Below are positions 16,074-23,441 of a stretch of 64,000 nt of DNA, piece by piece. How positions within the stretch are numbered: the stretch's first letter is position 1; every line of letters begins with the position of its first letter. The stretch lies in assembly GCA_048262255.1 (NCBI GenBank), contig JBLXFH010000002.1, forward strand, positions 1 to 64,000. Reading direction: 5' to 3'. The notes beneath the pieces are model-generated. The model was not told the DNA's origin and did no database searches. It saw only the letters and a list, made by a program, of their open reading frames with translations. Source of the DNA: JABMNT01 sp048262255 (lineage in GTDB: Bacteria > Pseudomonadota > Alphaproteobacteria > Rhodospirillales > Casp-alpha2). Both the position numbers and the translations under genes were made by a program.

Positions 16074-16838
16074 TTATTGTGCGTTTATTTCAAACGCAGG
16101 AAAATCCGGCTCATTCACTGCACCATTATTGATCTGATAATCCCGATACTGTCGGAAAGCGTTCTTTTCTACTGTATAAGGATCAAGCGACCCCTTGGTT
16201 ATGGCCTGAATATCATCCTGGTTTTTTGAATATTCAACGCCACCCGTCGCGATTGCTCCGACAAGCGGCATGGGACTGGCAACCCCAGTCAGCACATCGC
16301 CCAAAGCATCGCGGGTCGTGCTGGGCCCGAGAAGCGGCAAAACAATATAGGGCCCCGAGCGGGCGCCATGAACGGCCGCCGCCTGCCCTAAATCTTCGCG
16401 ACGCTGTTCAATGCCCATCTCGGTTGCCTTGTCGCTGGTCCCCCCCAGACCAATCGTTGTATTGACAAAAAACCGCTTGGTCGCATTCGCCGCATTCTCG
16501 GGATCGCCCGATAAAAGGCTGCTGACGGCGGTGACAGGCTCCGAAAGATTGGACGCAGCGTTACCAATGGCTTCCTGCAAGGGTTCAGGTGTTACCGCCT
16601 GATAGCCATCGACCAACGGGTCCAGAATTGCGTCACGGAGAATACGGTTAAATCCCGAGGTGAAGCGGTTCAGCGTCTCAAAAGGGTCATTATCCTCTGG
16701 CTCCGCAACCACGCCGGCTTCGGGTAATTTCGGTTCCTTTGCCTCATCCGCACCCGCCAACTTTCCATAACCAATTGAAACAGATAGAGAAAAAACAAAG
16801 ATAAAAAGAGCACCGGTCATTAATTTATTAGGCGTCAC
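16074..16838 (-). CDS. mlaA: MlaA/VacJ-family outer-membrane lipid asymmetry protein
   Basis: This 254-residue protein matches MlaA (VacJ), the outer-membrane component that removes phospholipids from the outer leaflet and hands them to MlaC. Family landmarks are DPFETLNRFTSGFNRILRD near residue 50, then VTAVSSLLSGDPENAANATKRFFVNTTIGLGG and GPYIVLPLLGPSTTRDALGDV. The N-terminus is a hydrophobic export signal (ALFIFVFSLSVSIGYG) but has no Cys, so there is no lipobox; E. coli MlaA is a lipoprotein. The protein would be cleaved by ordinary signal peptidase or stay anchored. The other mla genes are not in the window. Confidence 0.9.
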   Translation of the reverse strand: MTPNKLMTGALFIFVFSLSVSIGYGKLAGADEAKEPKLPEAGVVAEPEDNDPFETLNRFTSGFNRILRDAILDPLVDGYQAVTPEPLQEAIGNAASNLSEPVTAVSSLLSGDPENAANATKRFFVNTTIGLGGTSDKATEMGIEQRREDLGQAAAVHGARSGPYIVLPLLGPSTTRDALGDVLTGVASPMPLVGAIATGGVEYSKNQDDIQAITKGSLDPYTVEKNAFRQYRDYQINNGAVNEPDFPAFEINAQ

Positions 16839-16969
16839 AGCTCATTCTCCCAGAAAAAAACGGCTGCCAATAGTCTAGCCAACCGTTTTTCCCTTGGAAA
16901 GCCTGTGCGCGTTGCGGCACTGTTAACAACGATGAAGACACGGATGGAGTATGCGGGTTCCAGCAAAAC

Positions 16970-17569
16970 CTATTCAAGCGACAGCTTTTTATAACAATGC
17001 CACAGAAATACCGCCGCTGTTGTGCGTTCCGGCCGCCAGCGTTCGCCGATCTCATCCAGTTCATCCGGGGTCGGGCGTGCATCCAGACCAAGCAAGCGCT
17101 TCGCCGCTTCCGCCAGCGCCAGATCACCGGCGGGCCAGACGTCCGGGCGGCCCAGCGCAAACATCAGGTAAATTTCGGCGGTCCATCGGCCAATGCCCTT
17201 GATCGCCGTCAGTTGCGCCCGCACCTCATCGTTATCAGCCTTCTCCAGAGCCTCCAGATTGAGATCACCGGTAACAATCGCTTCCGCCAGGCAGAGGGCG
17301 TATCGCGCCTTGGGACGGCTGAGGCCAAAGGTCCGCAGCGTTTCTTCGCCCGCCTTCAGAACATGCTGCGGTGTGCATTCCGTCAGTCCTTCATCCACCC
17401 GCCGCCAGATAGCGGCACCCGCCTGTACGGAAACCTGCTGATCGATAATGATCCGCAGCAACGAAGCGAACCCGGCTTGGTGGTGACGGGCGGGAGGCGT
17501 TCCGATCAGTTTATGGGCGCGCGCCACGTCCGGACACAGCGCCATTAGCGCTTTCATGGATTTCTGCAT
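16970..17569 (-). CDS. DNA-3-methyladenine glycosylase, AlkA-like HhH-GPD
   Basis: This 199-residue base-excision repair enzyme is expected to remove alkylated purines from DNA. The HhH-GPD core is clear: FASLLRIIIDQQVSVQAGAAIWRR near residues 34-57, the helix-hairpin-helix TAIKGIGRWTAEIYL at 121-135, and the catalytic Asp149 in WPAGDLALAEA. It lacks the N-terminal TBP-like domain of E. coli AlkA (282 residues), as many alphaproteobacterial members do. It begins 17 bases after the argS stop on the same strand and is probably co-transcribed with it. Confidence 0.9.
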   Translation of the reverse strand: MQKSMKALMALCPDVARAHKLIGTPPARHHQAGFASLLRIIIDQQVSVQAGAAIWRRVDEGLTECTPQHVLKAGEETLRTFGLSRPKARYALCLAEAIVTGDLNLEALEKADNDEVRAQLTAIKGIGRWTAEIYLMFALGRPDVWPAGDLALAEAAKRLLGLDARPTPDELDEIGERWRPERTTAAVFLWHCYKKLSLE

Positions 17570-17586
17570 GCGTTTCTCTGCAGGGG

Positions 17587-19341
17587 TCAGCGCAATTCCT
17601 CCACCGGAGTTACGCCAAACACCGCCAGGCCGGAAGCAATAACCAGCGCCACAGACTGGATAAGCGCCAAACGGGCCAGTGTGAGTTCACGGTCATCCTC
17701 ATGGATAAAACGCAACCGGGCATCATCCTTGCCCTTGTTCCACAAGCCGTGAAAATGCGTCGCCAGATCGTTCAGGTAATAGGCAATGCGATGCGGCTCC
17801 TGGGCTTGCGCAGCGCCTTCCACGATACGCGGCCAGTTGGCCATGGTCCGGATCAGTTCCAGTTCCGCCGGGTCATCGATGCGGTCTAGGGCCACATCTG
17901 CCAGTTTCAAGTCTTCAATAGATCCAGCACCCAGTGTTTCCAGGGCATTGCGCAACACCGAATGACAACGGGCATGGGCGTACTGCACATAAAACACCGG
18001 ATTGTCACGCGACTGCTCCAGCACTTTCTGTAAATCAAACTCCATTTGCGTATCGCTCTTGCGGGTCAACATGATGAAGCGCACCACATCCTTGCCCACT
18101 TCATCAATGAGATCGCGCAAAGTCACAAAATTGCCGGAGCGTTTGGACATCCGCATAGGCTCGCCACCCTTCATCAGATGCACCATCTGGCAGAGCTTGA
18201 TTTCCAGCTCCGCCTCGCCACCGCTGATCGCCTTTGTTGCCGCTTTCATGCGCTTCACGTAACCGCCGTGATCCGCGCCGAAGATATCAATCATCTGGGT
18301 GAAACCGCGCCGGTATTTGTCGTAATGATTGGCGATATCATTGGTGAAATAGGTCCAGCTACCGTCCGATTTCTTGAGCGGACGATCAGTATCGTCACCA
18401 AACTCCGTCGCCTTGAACAGGGTTTGCGGGCGCGGTTCCCAGTCGTCGGGGGTTTTGCCTTTCGGCGCTTCCAGCACACCGGTGTAGATCAGGCCCTTCT
18501 CTTCCAGCGCCTGGAATGCTTTCTCAACGGCACCGGCATCAACCAGCGCTTTTTCCGATGTATACACATCCTGCTCGATCCCCAGACATTTCAGGTCTTC
18601 GCGCACGAGATCCATCATCCGGTCAACCGCAAACAACCGGAATTCCGCCAACCATTCGCTTTCTTCGGCATTTTGCCATTTGTCACCATCGCGCTCGGCC
18701 AGTGCCTTGCCGACCGGAATCATATAATCTCCCGGATACAGGCCATCGGGAATTTCGCCAATATCTTCCCCCAGCGCTTCGCGGTAGCGCAAATGCGCCG
18801 AACGCGCCAATGTATCGACCTGAGAGCCTGCATCATTGATGTAATATTCCGTGGTTACATCATAACCGGCCTTGCGCATCAGGGCCGCCAGCGCATCCCC
18901 CGTCACAGCACCACGGGCATGGGCCACATGCAAGGGGCCGGTCGGGTTGGCCGAAACATATTCGATGTTGACCTTCTGCCCTTTACCCATCTGTGACTGA
19001 CCAAACGAGACGCCCTGTTTAAGAACGTCGTTCATCTGCTGATGCCAAAAAGACAAGGATAAACGGATATTGATAAAACCGGGGCCTGCGATATCCACGT
19101 GCTCGACAGACGCCAGCGTCGTAAGCGCCTCAGCAATCTGGCTGGCCAGGTCGCGGGGCTTAAGGCCTGCGGGTTTGGCCAGAACCATGGCTGCGTTGGT
19201 CGTTAAATCACCGTGGCTGGGATCGCGTGGCGGCTCAACATTGATGCGGTCGAGATTCAGGCCATCGGGCAGGCGATTGCTCGCAACCAGATCGGAAACG
19301 ATGGTCACGATGTCTTCGCGGAAAGTCTCAAATAGATTCAT
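17587..19341 (-). CDS. argS: arginyl-tRNA synthetase
   Basis: This 584-residue class I aminoacyl-tRNA synthetase charges tRNA-Arg. It has the N-terminal Add-1 tRNA-recognition domain (ending near DIAGPGFINIRL), the HIGH-type motif in NPTGPLHVAHARGA, the KMSKS-type motif in GGEPMRMSKRSGNFVTLRDL, and the C-terminal DALR anticodon-binding domain (from about 460, with VQYAHARCHSVLRNA and IAYYLNDLATHFHGLWNK). Length and order match the family. The gene is followed closely by an alkA-like gene and faces the dksA-like gene across about 137 bases. Confidence 0.97.
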   Translation of the reverse strand: MNLFETFREDIVTIVSDLVASNRLPDGLNLDRINVEPPRDPSHGDLTTNAAMVLAKPAGLKPRDLASQIAEALTTLASVEHVDIAGPGFINIRLSLSFWHQQMNDVLKQGVSFGQSQMGKGQKVNIEYVSANPTGPLHVAHARGAVTGDALAALMRKAGYDVTTEYYINDAGSQVDTLARSAHLRYREALGEDIGEIPDGLYPGDYMIPVGKALAERDGDKWQNAEESEWLAEFRLFAVDRMMDLVREDLKCLGIEQDVYTSEKALVDAGAVEKAFQALEEKGLIYTGVLEAPKGKTPDDWEPRPQTLFKATEFGDDTDRPLKKSDGSWTYFTNDIANHYDKYRRGFTQMIDIFGADHGGYVKRMKAATKAISGGEAELEIKLCQMVHLMKGGEPMRMSKRSGNFVTLRDLIDEVGKDVVRFIMLTRKSDTQMEFDLQKVLEQSRDNPVFYVQYAHARCHSVLRNALETLGAGSIEDLKLADVALDRIDDPAELELIRTMANWPRIVEGAAQAQEPHRIAYYLNDLATHFHGLWNKGKDDARLRFIHEDDRELTLARLALIQSVALVIASGLAVFGVTPVEELR

Positions 19342-19478
19342 AAGATGCTCTGTATTGCGTCAAACTCAAAGAAAACATGGGGTGGCTGGTCATACTCCAG
19401 CATTTCTGCCCAATCAAGCAACCAACTTGCACCAAAACGCCGGGAGTGCCACCATCGGTATCAGGGAAAGGCTGATCC

Positions 19479-19823
19479 ATGCAGAAAAGCAAATTAACCG
19501 CCTACAGAAAACGTCTGCAGGAGATGCGCGCAGAACTGGACCATCTGTCGGAAACAACGCGCAATGACCGCAAACCGGTAGAGTTGGACCAGACATCTGT
19601 CGGTCGCCTGTCGCGCATGGATGCTCTGCAAAACCAGGCCATGCAACTGGAAACCGAACGCCGGCGCGGTATTGAATTACAGCGCATCGACGGGGCGCTT
19701 ATGCGGATTGAAAATGGTGATTTCGGCGACTGTGTGACCTGTGGTGAGGAAATTGGTGAAAAGCGCCTGTCACATGACCCGACGTTTGCCACCTGCATTG
19801 ATTGCGCCCAGTCGCCCGGCTAA
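19479..19823 (+). CDS. DksA/TraR-family C4 zinc-finger protein
   Basis: This 114-residue protein has an N-terminal helical coiled coil (about residues 5-75) and a C-terminal C4 zinc finger with Cys85, Cys88, Cys106 and Cys109 (CVTCGEE, then FATCIDCA), the DksA/TraR signature. Full-size DksA reaches the RNA polymerase secondary channel with two acidic residues at the coiled-coil tip. This protein is shorter (E. coli DksA has 151 residues), closer to YbiI and short DksA-like proteins, so a stringent-response role is possible but unproven. It is divergent from argS. Confidence 0.88.
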   Translation: MQKSKLTAYRKRLQEMRAELDHLSETTRNDRKPVELDQTSVGRLSRMDALQNQAMQLETERRRGIELQRIDGALMRIENGDFGDCVTCGEEIGEKRLSHDPTFATCIDCAQSPG

Positions 19824-19853
19824 AAAAGTAGCATTATCCGTGAGCCATGGGCC

Positions 19854-20495
19854 CTAAAGGCCTTCGCATCGGGCGTCCACCGCCGCCAGCAGTTCATTCA
19901 GATACTCATCGACAACGCCCAGTTTTGCCATTTCTTCAACGGTTGACGCCAGATAGTCCCTGCATTTTCCATATTGGCCGGCAGCACCCGCAATGATTTC
20001 AGACATCATCGGCAGAGGCATTCCTCCGGCATACTGGGGGTGGGTCGGATCGACGACAAACGTCACCGCGGAGACTTTTTCGCCGCATTCCAGCGTTAAG
20101 TCCGCCCAAACCGCCTTGTAAATGCCGGAAACCATTTCGCGTTTCCAGAGCCGGGACCAGTCTTCTTCCTCGTTATCGGGCAACAGCCGGTACACGAGGC
20201 CCTTACAGTCGCTCTCACCCTGCTCCAGACACAGTCCCAGTCCCGGTCGCTCCGGCGTTCCCCGAGCCAGCGATGTCCAGATATGAAATTTCCGCTCCCA
20301 TCCCTGAAAATAGGCGGCTTCACAATAATCATGTTCAAAACAGGGATTCCACATGAGCGAGCCAAAGGCAAATACCCAAAGGGGCCCGTCGGGGCGGGAT
20401 TCCAGAAGCTGTTGCAATCGCGCTTGGCGTTCATCGTCCGTCAAATGGTAGAATTGGCTCGTTGGCCACGGAATATGCGAACTGGAGATATCCAT
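19854..20495 (-). CDS. chaC: ChaC-like gamma-glutamylcyclotransferase
   Basis: This 213-residue cytoplasmic enzyme belongs to the ChaC family, which degrades glutathione to 5-oxoproline and cysteinyl-glycine. The substrate loop FAFGSLMWNP is at residues 42-51, and the catalytic Glu is probably Glu120 in LWKREM. Other landmarks are FQGWERKFHIWTSLARGTPERPGLGL and VDPTHPQYAGG. Length is normal. It lies 28 bases after the prfC stop on the same strand, so the two may be co-transcribed, and it ends near the convergent dksA-like gene. Confidence 0.9.
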   Translation of the reverse strand: MDISSSHIPWPTSQFYHLTDDERQARLQQLLESRPDGPLWVFAFGSLMWNPCFEHDYCEAAYFQGWERKFHIWTSLARGTPERPGLGLCLEQGESDCKGLVYRLLPDNEEEDWSRLWKREMVSGIYKAVWADLTLECGEKVSAVTFVVDPTHPQYAGGMPLPMMSEIIAGAAGQYGKCRDYLASTVEEMAKLGVVDEYLNELLAAVDARCEGL

Positions 20496-20523
20496 AATTG
20501 AAACTTACTTTAGTCAGATATGA

Positions 20524-22113
20524 CTAAAACGTCTGCTCCTTTGTTTTTCGAAAGGCAATTTCCGGCCAGTCTTCCTCAGCCTTGTTCATATGCCAGGCGT
20601 TCCTGGCCATAAAGACAGGAGCGCCATCATGGTCGTTGGCAATCGATGCCTGTGATGAATCCAGAAACTTTTTCATCAATATATGATCCTCGGTTTCAGC
20701 CCAACGGGCCGTGTAAAGCTCGGTCGTTTCAAACCTTACGGGGATATCATATTCACTTCGGATACGGTCCGCCAAGACCTCAAATTGCAAAACACCAACA
20801 ACACCAACGATCCAATCCGAACCGACTATTGGTTTGAAAACCCGTGCAGCCCCTTCTTCAGCCAGCTGCTGCAAAGCCTTGCCCAGGTGTTTTGCGCGCA
20901 TGGGGTCATCGGGTCGCACTTTTTTCAGCATTTCCGGTGCGAAGCTCGGAATGCCAGTAAAATGGATTTCCTCGCCTTCCGTCAGGCTATCGCCAATACG
21001 CAAGTTGCCGTGGTTGGGAATACCGATAATGTCTCCCGCATACGCTTCTTCGGCCAGTTCTCGGTCCTGCGCCAGAAACAGAACCGGATTGTGGATATTC
21101 AGTATTTTGCCGGTTCGGACATGCAACATCTTCATGCCGCGGCGAAACCGACCGGAACAAATTTTCACAAAAGCGATCCGATCGCGATGCTTCGGGTCCA
21201 TATTGGCTTGAATCTTAAACACAAAACCGCTGACTTTTGGCTCTTCCGGGTCCACATCGCGACCCACCGCAGGCTGTTTTCGAGGTGACGGCGCATCTTT
21301 ACCCAGTTCCTTGAGCAACTCGCGCACGCCAAAATTATTCAGAGCACTGCCAAAGAAAACCGGCGTCAGATTTCCTTCCCGGTAAGCCTGCAAATCAAAA
21401 GGTGGGCAAAGGCCACGCACCATTTCGACCTCTTCGCGCAGTTTGGCGACGGCATGTGTGGGGAGCAGTTGATCAAGCTTAGGGTCGTCAAGACCTTCAC
21501 AAACCTCCCCTTCATCCGGGATTTCGCCTTTCGTTTTGGCAATTAAAACAAGGCGATCATTCAACAGGTCGTAACATCCCAGGAAATCCCGCCCCATGCC
21601 TATGGGCCAGCTGGCGGGCGTCACATCCAACGCCAGAGTCTGTTCAATTTCATCGAGCAGATCAAAAGGATCGCGGGCTTCCCGATCCATTTTGTTGATA
21701 AACGTGAAAATCGGCACATTCCGGAGCCGGCAGACTTCAAACAGTTTCAGCGTCTGCTTCTCAATACCGCGTGAGGCGTCAATCACCATGATCGCGGAAT
21801 CGACCGCCGTCAGGGTCCGGTAGGTATCTTCACTGAAATCCTCGTGACCGGGGGTATCGAGAAGATTGAAGGTATGGCCGTCAAAGACATATGTCATCAC
21901 CGACGATGCAACCGAAATGCCGCGTTCCCGCTCGACTTTCATCCAGTCGGAATGGGCGCGGCGTTGTTCGCCACGCGCCTTGACAGCGCCCGCCAACTGG
22001 ATGGCGCCGCCAAACAGCAACAGTTTTTCCGTTAACGTCGTTTTTCCCGCATCCGGGTGAGAGATAATGGCGAACGTGCGCCGTTGATCGATTTGTGATT
22101 TGAGTGAAGTCAA
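20524..22113 (-). CDS. prfC: peptide chain release factor 3
   Basis: This translational GTPase removes RF1 or RF2 from the ribosome after peptide release. The G1 motif SHPDAGKTTLTEK is near the start, G3 is DTPGHEDFSEDTYRTL, and G4 is FINKMDREARDPF. RF3-specific stretches include VGVLQFEVLADRI and the C-terminal FMARNAWHMNKAEEDWPEIAF. The frame is open to a GTG at 22176, but a TTG at 22113, with GGA eight bases before it, gives 529 residues, the usual length of RF3. I prefer that start: the extra 21 residues do not resemble RF3. The next gene on this strand, chaC, is 28 bases away. Confidence 0.95.
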   Translation of the reverse strand: MTSLKSQIDQRRTFAIISHPDAGKTTLTEKLLLFGGAIQLAGAVKARGEQRRAHSDWMKVERERGISVASSVMTYVFDGHTFNLLDTPGHEDFSEDTYRTLTAVDSAIMVIDASRGIEKQTLKLFEVCRLRNVPIFTFINKMDREARDPFDLLDEIEQTLALDVTPASWPIGMGRDFLGCYDLLNDRLVLIAKTKGEIPDEGEVCEGLDDPKLDQLLPTHAVAKLREEVEMVRGLCPPFDLQAYREGNLTPVFFGSALNNFGVRELLKELGKDAPSPRKQPAVGRDVDPEEPKVSGFVFKIQANMDPKHRDRIAFVKICSGRFRRGMKMLHVRTGKILNIHNPVLFLAQDRELAEEAYAGDIIGIPNHGNLRIGDSLTEGEEIHFTGIPSFAPEMLKKVRPDDPMRAKHLGKALQQLAEEGAARVFKPIVGSDWIVGVVGVLQFEVLADRIRSEYDIPVRFETTELYTARWAETEDHILMKKFLDSSQASIANDHDGAPVFMARNAWHMNKAEEDWPEIAFRKTKEQTF

Positions 22114-22284
22114 AGAAATGTCCGAGCCCGTAGGGATGAAAATCCATCCACATCTGATAACCCGGAATTTAGTCACAAAATCCAGATTTTCCAGGCTTAA
22201 TTCAGCAATCCGGGCTTGCCTTACCCAGGCGCATCGAACTAAATTCTGCTGAATAAAGGAATATGAGGGATAGGATTTAAAATT

Positions 22285-22515
22285 ATGACTTCAAGTGGTG
22301 CCGAACGAAAAAGCTCAGATCGCCGCGACAATGATCGTCGGGCCCAGGAACGCAGAGACCTTGAGCGGCGCGAAGTCGAGCGACGGGAAAAAGCGATTGC
22401 TGTCGAAACCGAACGACGTAAAGAAAAGGAAAGACGTTCAGAAGAACGTCGTTTAGACAACGACACCCGACGCCAAGGCCCGCGTCGCGGCGACACAGAC
22501 CGCCGTGACCTCTAG
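22285..22515 (+). CDS. highly charged Arg/Glu/Asp-rich small protein
   Basis: This 76-residue frame encodes a protein made mostly of Arg, Glu, Asp and Lys, with repeating ERR, DRR and RRE patterns (for example NDRRAQERRDLERREVERREK). It has almost no hydrophobic residues, so it cannot form a normal core; it may be a single charged helix or disordered, and could bind nucleic acid or membranes. AGGAT lies about nine bases before the ATG. It sits between prfC, which points away from it, and the lapG-like gene, which converges on its end 12 bases away. I do not recognise a family. The strong charge bias could also reflect a low-complexity frame that is not expressed. Confidence 0.55.
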   Translation: MTSSGAERKSSDRRDNDRRAQERRDLERREVERREKAIAVETERRKEKERRSEERRLDNDTRRQGPRRGDTDRRDL

Positions 22516-22527
22516 TCGCTGCGGCCT

Positions 22528-23235
22528 TTATTGCCGGCGATGACGCCACCAGGAACTGTTGTTGATGGAAAATACCGGTTCGTAATGACGAATGGTTTTG
22601 GCTTCAACCACCTGTTTGATCTGGTTATCTAATACATAGACTTTTTCTTCTTTGGTCTTTTCATCCGTGAGCATTGCCACCAGAATCGCATGCCCGACTT
22701 TCAGGTTCAGGTCTTTGACGGCAACCACTCGCAGTTCGTTTTCCTTAAAGCCCAATAGCCGTAGGGACAGGAACTTGACAATTGCATAGTCTTCACAGTC
22801 GCCAAACCGCGCCATAAACTCGCCCGGTGTCGCCCAATAATCCTTTTGTCCCCAATTGGATTTATCTGAAATATACTGGGCTTTGTTCATGCGTGCGTTG
22901 ACCGCGCGAAGTTGTGTGAATTTATCGTACTTTTTGATACTGATCAGAAAGGTTTTCCAGTCCCCGTAGTCGCAAATATTGAGGCGGTCCGAAGTGCATT
23001 TCAGTTTTTGTGTGCCCTTGAACTCCTCGGTATAGCGGGCCAGTGCAGAATTCCATTTTTTAAAGGGAGAGAGATTTTTCGAACGCGTTTCAACGCTATT
23101 GAAAAAACTGGGTAAATATTTCTGCGCAGCATGCGTTGGCACCCCCACAGTACAAACAATCAAAGCCGCAACAAAACAGCCGACAGTGCCGAATCGCCAA
23201 CGTTGAGCGGGTCTATTCCTGATCATTCGGGACAA
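22528..23235 (-). CDS. lapG: LapG-type periplasmic transglutaminase-like cysteine protease (BTLCP)
   Basis: This 235-residue protein has a signal peptide (residues 1-37, cleavage after THA) and the bacterial transglutaminase-like cysteine protease fold. The Cys-His-Asp triad is visible: Cys147 in FGDCEDYAIVKFLSLR, His182 in VGHAILVAM and Asp203 in VLDNQ. In Pseudomonas, LapG of this family cuts the retention module of the adhesin LapA at a TAAG site and so releases the cell from a surface; it is restrained by the membrane protein LapD when cyclic di-GMP is high. The adhesin gene at 33362-49810 in this window encodes a TAAG in its N-terminal region, and the divergent neighbour gene encodes a LapD-like topology. 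The gene symbol is given by family, not by proven substrate. Confidence 0.85.
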   Translation of the reverse strand: MSRMIRNRPAQRWRFGTVGCFVAALIVCTVGVPTHAAQKYLPSFFNSVETRSKNLSPFKKWNSALARYTEEFKGTQKLKCTSDRLNICDYGDWKTFLISIKKYDKFTQLRAVNARMNKAQYISDKSNWGQKDYWATPGEFMARFGDCEDYAIVKFLSLRLLGFKENELRVVAVKDLNLKVGHAILVAMLTDEKTKEEKVYVLDNQIKQVVEAKTIRHYEPVFSINNSSWWRHRRQ

Positions 23236-23441
23236 TTTTTAATCCTTACTATTGATCTAACCATAGAGGCCCTATTTGGCCCTTAATTCGGTTAGCAGAC
23301 CTATATTAATATTTTCAGTAGCTTGCGGGCAATAGTCCGGTTTCTTAAACGCAGAACAATGATCGTATTTCCGAATTCTCCTTGCGTCCTGAATCCGAAC
23401 CCGTAAGATATTGGAAATTAATTACATATTGGGGATCGGGC

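Noticed and set aside
15950..16132. 60-codon plus-strand frame starting with GTG
   Set aside because: No ribosome binding site, no recognisable domain, and it overlaps the end of the well-supported mlaA gene.
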